From: Allorhizobium pseudoryzae
GTDB taxonomy: Bacteria > Pseudomonadota > Alphaproteobacteria > Rhizobiales > Rhizobiaceae
DNA: 64,000 nt
Direction of reading: 5' to 3'
Assembly: GCF_011046245.1 (NCBI RefSeq)
Contig: NZ_CP049241.1
Location: 1,116,001-1,180,000 of the forward strand
Shown: positions 9,773 through 18,181 of the stretch, in pieces
How positions within the stretch are numbered: position 1 is the first letter of the stretch
Layout: every line of letters starts with the position of its first letter
Notes under the pieces: generated by a model
Seen by the model: only the letters and a program-made list of their open reading frames with translations
What the model was told of the DNA's origin: nothing
Databases searched by the model: none
Made by a program: the position numbers and the translations under genes

Positions 9773-10519
9773 ATGAGCGAGGCCTCCGCCACGACGATCG
9801 ACCAGGGTGAAGTGGACCGCTTCTCGGCGATGGCTGCCGAATGGTGGAGCCCGACCGGCAAGTTCAAGCCGCTGCACAAGTTCAATCCGGTGCGCATCGC
9901 CTTCATCCGTGACCAGGTCTGCGAGGCGTTCGGCCGCGACCCGAAAAGCCACAAACCCTTCGAGGGCCTGCGTTTCCTCGATATCGGCTGCGGCGGCGGT
10001 CTGCTCTCGGAGCCCATGGCGCGCATGGGCGCCACCGTGATCGGTGCCGATCCGTCGGAAAAAAATGTGAAAATCGCCGAGACCCATGCGCGTGAAAGCG
10101 GAGTGTCCGTCGATTACCGCGCCGTGACCGCCGAGCATCTGGCAGCCGAAGGCGAAACCTTCGACGTGATCCTCAACATGGAGGTGGTGGAACACGTGGC
10201 CGATGTGAACCTCTTCATCTCCACCTGCGCTTCCATGGTGCGCCCCGGCGGGCTGATGTTCATCGCCACCATCAACCGCACCTTCAAGGCCAATGCGCTC
10301 GCCATCATTGCCGCCGAACGCATCCTGCGCTGGCTGCCGAAGGGCACCCACAGTTACGACAAGCTGGTGCGCCCTGACGAACTGGAACGCCCGCTCTCCG
10401 CCTCCGGCATGGACATCATCCACCGCACCGGCGTCTTCTACAACGTGCTGCAGGACCGCTGGAATCTGTCGCGCGACATGGATGTCAACTACATGATGCT
10501 GGCGAAACGGCTGGCCTAA
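9773..10519 (+). CDS. ubiG: Ubiquinone biosynthesis O-methyltransferase
   Basis: SAM-dependent enzyme carrying out both O-methylations in ubiquinone synthesis. The 248-residue protein has the family hallmarks [11 protein letters not shown] near the N-terminus, SAM motif LDIGCGGG near residue 73 and an NMEVVEHV segment. Start ATG 9773 follows AGGAG by seven bases. It is divergent from the SH3/lysC side; ubiG facing lysC is a familiar arrangement in Rhizobiales. A CTTGAC at 9713-9718 could be a -35 element but no good -10 lies at the right distance. Confidence 0.97.
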   Translation: MSEASATTIDQGEVDRFSAMAAEWWSPTGKFKPLHKFNPVRIAFIRDQVCEAFGRDPKSHKPFEGLRFLDIGCGGGLLSEPMARMGATVIGADPSEKNVKIAETHARESGVSVDYRAVTAEHLAAEGETFDVILNMEVVEHVADVNLFISTCASMVRPGGLMFIATINRTFKANALAIIAAERILRWLPKGTHSYDKLVRPDELERPLSASGMDIIHRTGVFYNVLQDRWNLSRDMDVNYMMLAKRLA

Positions 10520-10526
10520 ACGCCTC

Positions 10527-10560
10527 AACCGACGTCGGCTGACAAGGACCGGCGTCGGTT
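10527..10560. terminator. Hairpin between convergent ubiG and the DUF1178 gene
   Basis: Twelve-bp arms (10527-10538 and 10549-10560, one G-T pair) close a 10-base loop between the two stop codons; the 3' arm touches the DUF1178 stop. No T-run follows on either strand, so termination may be weak or Rho-assisted. The symmetry suits both directions. Confidence 0.6.
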
Positions 10561-10987
10561 AATTGGCATCATCCGGCAGCACCGGCAGCGGCGCGATTTC
10601 GATGCCTTCGTCGATTAGGTCGCGCACTTCGGTGATACTGGCCTGGCCGATGATGCCGCGCGCGTCGGCTTCGCCGTAATGGATCTTGCGCGCCTCTTCG
10701 GGAAACCGTTCGCCCACATCCTCGGCATTCGCCTTGATCGTGGCGACTGCCTCCTTGAGCTTGGCCATGGCCTCCTCGCGCACCGTATCGAGCACCACCT
10801 GCTGGCGGGCTTCCTTCTTGCGGGCGGTCGAAACCGAGGGCGCCATCAAGCTCTTGCTGACGGAGGCGGAGCCGCAGATCGGGCAGGTCAGAAGACCGGT
10901 CTCCACCTGCCGGTCGAAATCGGCGCTCCCGGAAAACCAGCCTTCAAAACCGTGGGCGCTGTCACAGACGAGCGAATAGCGGATCAC
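10559..10987 (-). CDS. DUF1178 family protein
   Basis: A 142-residue cytosolic protein of unknown function from a family widespread in alphaproteobacteria. It begins VIRYSLVCDSAHGFEGWF, with an early Cys, and has a zinc-ribbon-like CPICG knuckle near residue 34, then helical, charged sequence. GTG 10987 overlaps the stop codon of the upstream hydrolase gene as GTGA, so the two are translationally coupled. The in-frame extension up to 11149 lies inside the hydrolase and is not coding. A metal-binding role is inference from the Cys pairs. Confidence 0.9.
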   Translation of the reverse strand: MIRYSLVCDSAHGFEGWFSGSADFDRQVETGLLTCPICGSASVSKSLMAPSVSTARKKEARQQVVLDTVREEAMAKLKEAVATIKANAEDVGERFPEEARKIHYGEADARGIIGQASITEVRDLIDEGIEIAPLPVLPDDAN

Positions 10988-11835
10988 GCCGGGATGCCTC
11001 CGCTTACCGCAACGCGGTCGAGCGAAAACTCGCGGGCATTCTTGAGGTTCGGGATCTTGCCCCGCGCCGCCTTGACGTCCGCGATGTCGATTTCCGCCAC
11101 GAGCACCGCCTCGCCTGCTCCCCCGGCCTCTGCCAGAACGCGGCCCCATGGATCGATGATCATCGAATGGCCATAGGTTTCGCGGCCATCTTCATGCACG
11201 CCGCCTTGCGCGGCGGCCACCAGGAAGGCGCCGTTTTCGATTGCGCGGGCGCGCAGCAGGATCTCCCAATGCGCCTCGCCGGTCTGACGGGTAAACGCCG
11301 CCGGCACGGTGAGGATTTCGGCACCGGCCATAGCCTCACTGCGGAAAAGCTGCGGGAAGCGCACGTCGTAGCAGATGGCAAAGCCCAGCGTCGCGAACGG
11401 AAGGTTCGCCACGCGCGCCTCTGTTCCCGCCTCGTAAGCCGAGCTTTCCCGCCAGCTTTCGCCATTGTCGAGATCGACATCGAACATGTGGATCTTGTCA
11501 TAGGAACAGATGCGCTTGCCGTCCGGACCGAACAGGAAACCGCGATTGGCCATCTTCTCGTCGCCCCGCGCAATCGCCGTCGAACCGACATGCACGAAGA
11601 TCCCGAGGTCACGCGCAAGAGCCGCGGCGCGGGCGACGATCACGTCGCTGTCCTCGTCGGCGAGAACGGCCTTGAGTGCGGCGCGATTGCGCTGCAGCGC
11701 CCCGGTCATTTCCGGTGTCTGGACGTAAACTGCCCCTTGCGCCGCCGCGTCACGCACAAGGCGCGCCATGTCGTCCGCATTCTTCTGCGGATCGACGCCC
11801 GAGCACATCTGGATAGCGGCAACTTTGAAGGTCAT
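10984..11835 (-). CDS. Carbon-nitrogen hydrolase (Nit/omega-amidase-like)
   Basis: Nitrilase-superfamily amidase, close to the Nit1/Nit2 type that hydrolyses damaged glutathione or omega-amides such as ketoglutaramate. The catalytic triad is visible as Glu in TPEMT (residue 42), Lys in YDKIHMFD and Cys in GFAICYDVRFP. The 283-residue length is typical. ATG 11835 is preferred over the adjacent TTG because GAGGA is six bases upstream. It sits between grxC and the DUF1178 gene, all on the minus strand within a few bases. With glutaredoxin next door a glutathione link is attractive but unproven. Confidence 0.92.
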   Translation of the reverse strand: MTFKVAAIQMCSGVDPQKNADDMARLVRDAAAQGAVYVQTPEMTGALQRNRAALKAVLADEDSDVIVARAAALARDLGIFVHVGSTAIARGDEKMANRGFLFGPDGKRICSYDKIHMFDVDLDNGESWRESSAYEAGTEARVANLPFATLGFAICYDVRFPQLFRSEAMAGAEILTVPAAFTRQTGEAHWEILLRARAIENGAFLVAAAQGGVHEDGRETYGHSMIIDPWGRVLAEAGGAGEAVLVAEIDIADVKAARGKIPNLKNAREFSLDRVAVSGGIPA

Positions 11836-11844
11836 CAAAAGTCC

Positions 11845-12102
11845 TCAGGCGGCCAGCAGCGGATCGAGCTTGCCGTCGCGATCGAGCGCATGCAGGTCAT
11901 CGCAGCCGCCGACATGCTTTCCGTCGATGAAGATCTGCGGGAAGGTCGAGCGGCCATGGGCCTTGCCGATCATCTCCTGCCGCAGCTCCTGGCTATAGGT
12001 CGCATCATGCTCGGTGAAGGAAACACCCTTCGAGGCCAAGAGAGATTTCGCCCGTGCGCAATAACCGCAGAGCTGACGTGTGTAGATTACCACTTCTGCC
12101 AT
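11845..12102 (-). CDS. grxC: Glutaredoxin 3
   Basis: Small dithiol glutaredoxin (85 residues) that reduces protein and glutathione mixed disulfides in the cytosol. The active site is CGYC at residues 12-15. The cis-Pro segment TFPQIFI and the glutathione-binding GG of HVGGCDD are present. ATG 12102 is six bases after CGGAG. It is followed nine bases later by the hydrolase gene and preceded by comF with a 58-base gap, a common order in Rhizobiales. Confidence 0.96.
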   Translation of the reverse strand: MAEVVIYTRQLCGYCARAKSLLASKGVSFTEHDATYSQELRQEMIGKAHGRSTFPQIFIDGKHVGGCDDLHALDRDGKLDPLLAA

Positions 12103-12160
12103 CAGGAACTCCGTATCCGGCAGCCCGCAACTGGTATCGGAACCACCTGTCTTTGTTTGG

Positions 12161-12937
12161 TCATATAGGCTGACGCAGCGCCATTGCAAAGCTCAAAACC
12201 GTAACCTCCGTCGCACCGGCGCGCTTGAGGGCCCGGGTGGCGGAGGAAACCGTCGCCCCAGTAGTATAAACGTCATCGACCAGGATGATGTGGCGACCGA
12301 AGACCATGTTCTCCCGCCCCGGCACGATGCGAAAGGCGGCCCTGAGATTGTCCTCGCGCGCATTTGCCGTCAGCCCCACCTGGCGCAGTGTCCGTTTGCG
12401 GCGGATCAACACGTCGGAGAGCAGCGGTTTACCGGAGAGACGAGACAGGGCACGCGCCAGTTCCGCTGCCTGGTTGAACCTGCGGCTGGCGAGCCGGCTC
12501 CAGTGCAGCGGCACCGGGATGATGGCATCGGCCTCCTGCAGGTGAACCCCGGCTGCCCGCTGCATCCAGTGTGCCATCATGCCGGCAAGCTCTGTCCGGT
12601 CCCGGTATTTCAGCGCATGCACCAGAGACCTGGCCGGCCCCTCGTGCAGCGCAACTGCCCTTAGCCGATCGAAGATCGGCGGCTCGGCAATCGCCTCGGC
12701 ACAGACCATGCCCTCCCCCGGATCGAAGGAGAAGGGAATACCGAGAACCTCGCAGAAGGGCCGCTCGATAAACCGCATCTGCCGCCAGCAGCCGGGGCAC
12801 AGCGCATGATGCACGCCGGTGCGGATTCCACATGCCGCACAACAGGGCGGGTAGAGAATGTGGAGAACCGGACGCAGCCAGTCCGACCACCGGAAACGGC
12901 GCGGCAGAACCTCGATTTTATCGTCCACATCCCCCAT
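12161..12937 (-). CDS. comF: ComF family phosphoribosyltransferase-like protein
   Basis: A 258-residue member of the ComF family, linked to DNA uptake in competent bacteria; its role in non-competent alphaproteobacteria is unclear. The N-terminus has the double zinc-finger-like Cys pattern (YPPCCAACG then ALCPGC, residues 29-51). The C-terminus has the phosphoribosyltransferase PRPP loop ILVDDVYTTGAT. Start ATG 12937 is the first good codon. It is divergent from a methyltransferase gene, with 87 bases between the starts. Confidence 0.9.
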   Translation of the reverse strand: MGDVDDKIEVLPRRFRWSDWLRPVLHILYPPCCAACGIRTGVHHALCPGCWRQMRFIERPFCEVLGIPFSFDPGEGMVCAEAIAEPPIFDRLRAVALHEGPARSLVHALKYRDRTELAGMMAHWMQRAAGVHLQEADAIIPVPLHWSRLASRRFNQAAELARALSRLSGKPLLSDVLIRRKRTLRQVGLTANAREDNLRAAFRIVPGRENMVFGRHIILVDDVYTTGATVSSATRALKRAGATEVTVLSFAMALRQPI

Positions 12938-13024
12938 CTCTTGACTTTAATCCGATCGTGGCGCCCATGCGACTCGCAATTGCGATCGAAATTGCGTCCC
13001 GAACATCAGTGAGTGGAATTCGTC

Positions 13025-13927
13025 ATGGACATGCTTTTCGACCTGCCGCTGGTCACCCGCCGACGCGAGCGCGCCGCCAGACAGGCCGTTTCCGGTGCCG
13101 ACTTTCTGGTGGATGTCGCGGCCCGCGAACTGGCGGAACGGCTGGCGGTGGTCGAGCGGCATTTCGATGAAGCGGTGGAACTGCACGGCGCAACGGGTTC
13201 CGCTGCCCGCGCCGCTTTTGCCACCGGACGCATCGGCACGATCCGTCGTATCGAGACGGGGCCGGTCTTTGCAAGCGCCGCGGAAGGCGTCGAACCGGCA
13301 GAGCTGGAAGACGTGCCCCTGGCGGACCAGTCGGTCAACCTGGTGCTCTCGCCCCTGTCCCTGCACCTGACCAACGACACACCCGGCATGATGGTGCGCA
13401 TCCGCAGGGCCTTGAAGCCGGACGGGCTTTTTCTCGCCGCCATTCCCGGCGCCGGCACGCTGGGCGAACTGCGCGACGTTCTGCTGTCGGCGGAGGCCGA
13501 GGTTCTGGGCGGCGCCAGCCCGCGCGTCATTCCCTTTGCCGATGTCCGCGATATCGGTGGCCTGTTGCAGCGCGCCGGTTTTGCGCTCCCCGTCATCGAT
13601 GCGGAAAACTACACGGTGCGGTATGACACGCTGTTCGACCTGATGCGGGATCTGCGCGCCATGGGCATGACCAATCCGCTGATCGGGCGCAGCCGCAAGC
13701 CGCTCACCCGCAGTTTCTTCCTGCGCGCGGCCCAACTCTACGCCGAACGCTATTCCGATCCGGACGGACGCATCCGCGCCACCTTCTCGATCGTCTATGT
13801 GTCGGGTTGGGCACCGCATGAAAGCCAGCAGAAGCCATTGAAGCCGGGTTCGGCCAAGATGCGGCTGGCGGATGCGCTGAAGGCTGGGCTGGAACCGTCA
13901 GCGAAGGACGAGCCTAATCGGACTTGA
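13025..13927 (+). CDS. SAM-dependent methyltransferase, NDUFAF5/BioC-like
   Basis: This 300-residue class I methyltransferase resembles the mitochondrial complex I assembly factor NDUFAF5, whose alphaproteobacterial relatives sit beside comF. The SAM core runs from about residue 50 to 150, with LPLADQSVNLVLSPLSLH and a KPDGLFLAAIPG strand; the usual GxGxG loop is weak. The C-terminal region has RSRKPLTRSFFLRA. ATG 13025 is chosen over an upstream GTG and a downstream ATG at 13031. The 3' end overlaps the convergent Flp pilin gene by 14 bases. The true substrate is unknown. Confidence 0.85.
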   Translation: MDMLFDLPLVTRRRERAARQAVSGADFLVDVAARELAERLAVVERHFDEAVELHGATGSAARAAFATGRIGTIRRIETGPVFASAAEGVEPAELEDVPLADQSVNLVLSPLSLHLTNDTPGMMVRIRRALKPDGLFLAAIPGAGTLGELRDVLLSAEAEVLGGASPRVIPFADVRDIGGLLQRAGFALPVIDAENYTVRYDTLFDLMRDLRAMGMTNPLIGRSRKPLTRSFFLRAAQLYAERYSDPDGRIRATFSIVYVSGWAPHESQQKPLKPGSAKMRLADALKAGLEPSAKDEPNRT

Positions 13928-14081
13928 TGCTGTCGTTGATGGTGTTGAGGATCTTCTCGACATTGTTACTGAGCGTACCGAAGCCCGCAATGATCGCCAT
14001 GCCCAGAATGCCGGCGATCAGCCCGTATTCGATGGCCGTTGCGCCGGTCTCGTCACGAAGATATCTCAAAAAGGTCTTCAT
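13914..14081 (-). CDS. Flp/Fap-type pilin (55 residues)
   Basis: A short gene encoding a type IVb pilin of the Flp family. The protein starts MKTFLRYLRDETG, then has the conserved ATAIEYGLIAG motif, in which the Glu lies five residues after the expected cleavage point, and a hydrophobic pilin helix, ending NTINDSIKSD. Flp pilins are cleaved by a CpaA-type prepilotin peptidase and assembled by the Tad machinery; no tad/cpa gene is in this window. ATG 14081 follows AAGGA by five bases. It lies behind a small membrane protein gene and overlaps the methyltransferase 3' end on the other strand. Confidence 0.93.
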   Translation of the reverse strand: MKTFLRYLRDETGATAIEYGLIAGILGMAIIAGFGTLSNNVEKILNTINDSIKSD

Positions 14082-14091
14082 TACAGTCCTT

Positions 14092-14124
14092 CGCCACGGG
14101 GAGGCAGCAAGACTGCCCTTGGCG
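14092..14124 (-). repeat. Stem-loop between the membrane-protein gene and the Flp pilin gene
   Basis: Outer 5-bp arms (CGCCA at 14092-14096 with TGGCG at 14120-14124) enclose inner arms GGCAG/CTGCC. The structure lies in the 45-base gap, directly before the pilin ribosome-binding site. It could stabilise a processed pilin mRNA; it lacks a T-run and is unlikely to be a terminator. Confidence 0.55.
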
Positions 14125-14126
14125 GC

Positions 14127-14456
14127 TCAACAGCGATCGTCGTTGCCGTAGCCCTGCACCACACAGACGGAGCCGGGGGTTTCCTGCAGAACGCTACGGC
14201 GAATAGTATAATGTTTCGTTCCTTTTTCCTCCGACTTGATCGAACCGGTGGTGATCATGTCGAATTCTTCCTGGACATGGGCCAGGTGGCGCGCATCCTG
14301 ACGGCTGGCGAGCATCGGTGTAACGATCAGAGACAAGGCGATGGCTGCCGTGCCGAACAGCAGCGCAACGTTCAGTGCGCCGGTCCTGCCAGTCCTGCCG
14401 GACCTGATCGACGCCCTCTGCTGGGCACGAACAGTTTTCCAGAATTCCTCATCCAT
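14127..14456 (-). CDS. Small single-pass membrane protein upstream of the Flp pilin
   Basis: A 109-residue protein I do not recognise. About 27 basic residues (MDEEFWKTVRAQQRASIRSG...) precede one membrane segment (about 28-50, ALNVALLFGTAAIALSLIV). A roughly 60-residue exported tail contains two Cys, one in SVCVVQG and one at the very C-terminus (DDRC), that could pair in the periplasm. ATG 14456 has GAGG nine bases upstream. Position 45 bases before the pilin gene suggests they share a transcript and that this may be a pilus-associated or pseudopilin-like protein, which is inference. Confidence 0.8.
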   Translation of the reverse strand: MDEEFWKTVRAQQRASIRSGRTGRTGALNVALLFGTAAIALSLIVTPMLASRQDARHLAHVQEEFDMITTGSIKSEEKGTKHYTIRRSVLQETPGSVCVVQGYGNDDRC

Positions 14457-14567
14457 GGCCGCCTCGTTACGCAGTTACATCCGTAAAGCTGCATATTGGC
14501 CGAATCCCTTAAAGGATCTGTTAACGGTGAACGCAAAGCGGGAGACCGGCGGCGGTCTGTGGATAAG

Positions 14568-14984
14568 TCAGAGCAGGTCTTGCAGGAAGGGAATGAGCGG
14601 CTCGTCTGCCGGCGGCATCGGATAATCGCGCAGCGCGTTCGGGCGCACCCATTTGATGGCCTGACCTTCACGGCCGCTCGGAATGCCCTCAAAGCGGCGG
14701 CAGACGTAAAGCGGCATCAACAGGTGGAAGGTTTCATAGGTGTGGCTGGCGAAGGTGAGCGGCGCCAGACAGGCCACCTTGGTGGTAATGCCCAGCTCCT
14801 CCTCCAGTTCGCGAACGAGCGTTTCTTCCGGCGTCTCGCCGGCCTCCACCTTGCCGCCTGGAAATTCCCAGAGGCCCGCCAGGCTTTTGCCTTCGGGCCG
14901 TTGGGCAATAAGAATGCGGCCATCGGTATCCACCAGGGCGCAGGCGGCCACCAGCACGATCTTCTTGCCCTCACCCATGCTCAT
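14568..14984 (-). CDS. mutT: Nudix hydrolase, 8-oxo-dGTP diphosphatase MutT
   Basis: Removes oxidised 8-oxo-dGTP from the nucleotide pool, preventing A:T to C:G transversions. The 138-residue protein has a full Nudix box: GGKVEAGETPEET then RELEEELGI, starting near residue 43. It begins MSMGEGKKIVLV; the ATG at 14984 overlaps the stop codon of the GNAT gene as ATGA, so expression is probably coupled to the argJ-GNAT operon. Confidence 0.95.
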   Translation of the reverse strand: MSMGEGKKIVLVAACALVDTDGRILIAQRPEGKSLAGLWEFPGGKVEAGETPEETLVRELEEELGITTKVACLAPLTFASHTYETFHLLMPLYVCRRFEGIPSGREGQAIKWVRPNALRDYPMPPADEPLIPFLQDLL

Positions 14985-15763
14985 GCCCCTTGGCGCCAGT
15001 AGTGATATTGGTAGACCTCACGGAAACCGAACTTTTCGTAGAGCGCGATGGCGCCGGCGTTGTGCGAATGCACCTGCAGCCAGGCGGTGCGCGCGCCGCT
15101 GATCCGCGCCCATCGAAGTGCGGCCGACAGCATCTCGGTCCCGAGCCCCTTGCGCCGCCGCTCCCTCGCCACGCAGAAGGACAGAATGCCGGCCAGGTCA
15201 TTGTCCTGAACGCAGAGCGCCACGGCCTGCGGTGCCTCGCCCGGATTTTCGATCGTAAAGAGACCTGTCGCCGGCTTGATGGCGCTGATGATCTCCGCCA
15301 AGGCCGGCTTGATCGCCGGATCCGCCTCATCGACCGCAATCAGCGCATCAATGAAACGGCCGATATCGTGGCTCGGCAGATGATCGAGCACATCGGGAAG
15401 TTCGAGGCGGGTCAGATCCGCCGTCATGACCCTGGCCGTCTCGAAAACCTCCCAGCCATTCGCATCGAGCATGGACAGGAGCGGCTTCGGGGCAAGCGGC
15501 GTCTCGCGGATCACCAGCGGGCGGCCATAATCCTCGAAACGCTTGCGGGCCTTTTCGATCCGCATCTCCGCATCGCGATAATCGGACGGATCGAGCGGCA
15601 CGACGCAATTCAGCCGCTTCGACGGATGCCCGCCGGTCAGACGAACCTGCCAGCTCCCGTCATAGACGACGGAAGCTGCGGGCCATGCGCGAAAACCCAC
15701 CGCTTCCAGGCGCCGCACAAGCGGCAGGTTGCCGTGGGGAGAAAGTGCCTGCATCAATATCAT
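14981..15763 (-). CDS. GNAT family N-acetyltransferase
   Basis: A 260-residue acetyltransferase. The N-terminal half is divergent (possibly a degenerate first GNAT domain). The C-terminal GNAT domain has the acetyl-CoA loop ARERRRKGLGTEML near residue 200 and a terminal HSHNAGAIALYEKFGF segment. ATG 15763 shares one base with the argJ stop codon. The argJ-GNAT-mutT order is conserved in Rhizobiales, but the substrate is unknown; an arginine-pathway role is not shown by the sequence. Confidence 0.9.
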   Translation of the reverse strand: MILMQALSPHGNLPLVRRLEAVGFRAWPAASVVYDGSWQVRLTGGHPSKRLNCVVPLDPSDYRDAEMRIEKARKRFEDYGRPLVIRETPLAPKPLLSMLDANGWEVFETARVMTADLTRLELPDVLDHLPSHDIGRFIDALIAVDEADPAIKPALAEIISAIKPATGLFTIENPGEAPQAVALCVQDNDLAGILSFCVARERRRKGLGTEMLSAALRWARISGARTAWLQVHSHNAGAIALYEKFGFREVYQYHYWRQGA

Positions 15764-17004
15764 CAGCTCCGGTAGTCACCATTGATGGCGACATATTCCT
15801 TCGTCAGGTCACATGTCCAGACGGTAGCCGTTCCGGAACCAAGACCGATATCGGCACGGATCAGAATATCTTCCTGCTGCATCACCGCCGTCGCGGCAGC
15901 TTCGGAATAGGAAGGATCGCGCTCGCCGTTGACGGCGACGCGCACATCGCCGAACCAGATCGCCAGACGATCGCGATCCGCCATCTCGCCCGACTTGCCG
16001 ACCGCCATCACGACGCGGCCCCAGTTGGCATCCTCGCCGGCAACCGCCGTCTTCACCAGCGGCGAATTGGCAATCGAGAGCGCAATGCGCTTGGCCGCGA
16101 CATCGCTCTCGGCGCCGGTCACGGTGACCTCCACCATCTTGCGAGCGCCTTCGCCGTCACGCACCACCTGCAGGGCAAGATCCTTCAGCAGGTCGTTCAG
16201 CGCCGCCCGGAAGGACGAGAGCCGCGCATCATCCGCCATCTCCACCGCCACCTGGCCATCGTCCTTCGCCTTGCCGGTCGCAAACAGGAGAAGCGTGTCG
16301 GAGGTCGAGGTGTCGCTGTCGACGGTCACCGAATTGAAGGTCGGGCCGACGCCGTCCGACAACAGCGCCTGCAGTGCCGCCGGTGCGATATCCGCGTCGG
16401 TCGCGACGAAGGAGAGCATGGTGGCCATGTCGGGCGCGATCATGCCGGCGCCCTTGGCAATGCCGTTGATCGTGACCGTCACGCCGCCGATCTCGGCGGT
16501 GCGGGTCGCAACCTTCGGATAGGTGTCGGTCGTCATGATTGCCTTGGCGGCTTCCAGCCAGAAATCGCCGATCGCCTCACCATGCATGTCGCCCAGGACA
16601 CCGGCAAACTTGGTGGCATCGAGCGGCTCGCCGATCACGCCGGTGGAGGCGAGATAGACCTCGTTGGTGGCGCAGCCGACGGCCTCCGATGCGGAACGCG
16701 CCGTCAGTTCCGTCGCCGCCTTGCCCTTGACGCCGGTAAAGGCATTGGCATTGCCCGAATTGACGACCACGGCGCGCGCCTTGGCGGCCGGCAGGTTGGC
16801 CCGGCAGAAATCGACCGGCGCCGAGGGGCACTTGGAACGCGTGAAGACGCCGGCGACGGCCGCCGGTTCGTCGAACACCATCAGGAGAACGTCGGTGCGG
16901 TTCTTATACTTGATGCCGGCGGCAGCCGTTGCCATGCGCACTCCGCGCAGGGCCGGCATTTCGGGATAGGACTTCGGGGCGAGCGGAGAAACGGTTGCGG
17001 ACAT
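15763..17004 (-). CDS. argJ: Bifunctional ornithine acetyltransferase / N-acetylglutamate synthase
   Basis: Recycles the acetyl group from N-acetylornithine to glutamate in the cyclic arginine pathway and can also make N-acetylglutamate from acetyl-CoA. The 413-residue precursor self-cleaves before the Thr of the ATML motif, here Thr195 in PDMATMLSF, giving alpha and beta chains. The motif [13 protein letters not shown] (about 79-91) is also present. Start ATG 17004. It follows the parvulin gene after a terminator and is coupled to the GNAT gene. argH, the last arginine-pathway gene, is at 37.4 kb. Confidence 0.97.
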   Translation of the reverse strand: MSATVSPLAPKSYPEMPALRGVRMATAAAGIKYKNRTDVLLMVFDEPAAVAGVFTRSKCPSAPVDFCRANLPAAKARAVVVNSGNANAFTGVKGKAATELTARSASEAVGCATNEVYLASTGVIGEPLDATKFAGVLGDMHGEAIGDFWLEAAKAIMTTDTYPKVATRTAEIGGVTVTINGIAKGAGMIAPDMATMLSFVATDADIAPAALQALLSDGVGPTFNSVTVDSDTSTSDTLLLFATGKAKDDGQVAVEMADDARLSSFRAALNDLLKDLALQVVRDGEGARKMVEVTVTGAESDVAAKRIALSIANSPLVKTAVAGEDANWGRVVMAVGKSGEMADRDRLAIWFGDVRVAVNGERDPSYSEAAATAVMQQEDILIRADIGLGSGTATVWTCDLTKEYVAINGDYRS

Positions 17005-17035
17005 GAGCCTTGAGATCCAAACGTGAGATCCGGAT

Positions 17036-17060
17036 ATGGAAAGGCCCGCAAATGCGGGCC
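17036..17060 (-). terminator. Terminator after the parvulin gene
   Basis: A perfect 7-bp stem (17043-17049 with 17054-17060) with a 4-base loop is followed on the minus strand by TTTCC. It lies 23 bases after the parvulin stop and before argJ. Confidence 0.7.
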
Positions 17061-17083
17061 AGGTTTATCGTTCGACGAGCGAA

Positions 17084-17926
17084 TTACTCGCCCTTGGTCA
17101 GTTCCTCATAGGCCTTGCGCGTGGCCTCGTCCATGATCTCGACCTTCTGGTCCTTCTTCGCATCGTCGATGATCTGGGTGTACTTCTCCTGCATGACGAT
17201 CTGGCGAACCTGCGGCTCGACCTGGTCGAATGCCGGCGGCTGAGCATCACGCTTGTCTTCCACCTTGATCACGTGCCAGCCGAACTGCGACTGCACCGGG
17301 GTCTTCGTGTAGGCACCCTTTTCCAGCGCAAAGGCAGCCTGTTCGAATTCCGGAACCATGCGGCCCTTGGTGAAGTAGCCGAGATCGCCGCCATCGGACT
17401 TGCTGGTGTCTTCAGACTTTTCCTTGGCCAGTTCGATAAAGTCCTTGCCGGCATCGAGCTGCTTGATGATCTCCTTCGCCTCGTCCTCGGTCTTCACCAG
17501 GATGTGGCGGGCATGCACTTCCTCTTCCTTCGGCATGGCTGCGACTTCCTTGTCGTAGCGTGCCTTGACCTCTTCCGGCTTCAGCTTGTCGAACTGGTCC
17601 CGCAGGTAGGCATTGTGCAGTTCGCGCTCCTGCAGGTAGGCCATGCGCTTCTTGAAGTCGTCGGCATTCTGCAGGCCGGCGGCTTCAGCCTTCTTCGCCA
17701 CCAGCTTGATGTCGATCAGCTGCGAAAGGGCTGCGACCTTGCGCTGGTCTTCCGGCAGCTGCTGATACTGCTGGCTGAGATTGGCGATCGCCGTGTCCAG
17801 ATCCGACTGGTGGATTTCGACAGTGCCGATCTTGGCGATCACGGCATCGGTCTGAGCGAAGGCCGGCGCCTGGAAGGAAACCGCGACGGCCAGGGCGGCA
17901 GCTGCGATGAATGTGGGGCGAAACAT
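17084..17926 (-). CDS. Periplasmic parvulin-type peptidyl-prolyl isomerase
   Basis: A 280-residue secreted foldase of the PrsA/SurA type. Residues 1-24 (MFRPTFIAAAALAVAVSFQA then PAFAQ) form a signal peptide. An N-terminal chaperone region with many helices (LSQQYQQLPEDQRKVAALSQ) follows. The rotamase domain is at about 145-240, with VHARHILV, GGDLGYFTKGRMVPEFE and FGWHVIKVED motifs. I moved the start to ATG 17926, after AAAGGTAG, because the longer frame lacks a signal peptide. Divergent from secA, a fitting neighbour for an exported folding factor. Confidence 0.93.
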   Translation of the reverse strand: MFRPTFIAAAALAVAVSFQAPAFAQTDAVIAKIGTVEIHQSDLDTAIANLSQQYQQLPEDQRKVAALSQLIDIKLVAKKAEAAGLQNADDFKKRMAYLQERELHNAYLRDQFDKLKPEEVKARYDKEVAAMPKEEEVHARHILVKTEDEAKEIIKQLDAGKDFIELAKEKSEDTSKSDGGDLGYFTKGRMVPEFEQAAFALEKGAYTKTPVQSQFGWHVIKVEDKRDAQPPAFDQVEPQVRQIVMQEKYTQIIDDAKKDQKVEIMDEATRKAYEELTKGE

Positions 17927-18028
17927 TGAACTACCTTTCGGATTGAACACCGGTCTGATGGCAAGCATGACCGGCCGGAACACTCTCAGAAACACCGGAT
18001 TATGGCCTTTCTGTATCTGCCGGAACCG

Positions 18029-18057
18029 TTGACATCATTCGACCCCCCTCTTATCTG
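18029..18057 (+). promoter_or_regulatory. Probable sigma-70 promoter for secA
   Basis: TTGACA at 18029-18034 is a perfect -35 hexamer, followed after 17 bases by TATCTG at 18052-18057, overlapping a CTTATCT that resembles rhizobial -10 elements. It would give a leader of about 118 bases before the secA ATG. Confidence 0.5.
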
Positions 18058-18181
18058 TCACGCTACTTCGCGTCCAGAAGAGTTTCCGGGCAGAACCGGC
18101 ATTTTGCCTGTGTAAATTGGCAGACAGATGTTGGGTGAACCGGTCACGTGATGACACATCAGTCTAGAAAGGACCATTCGT

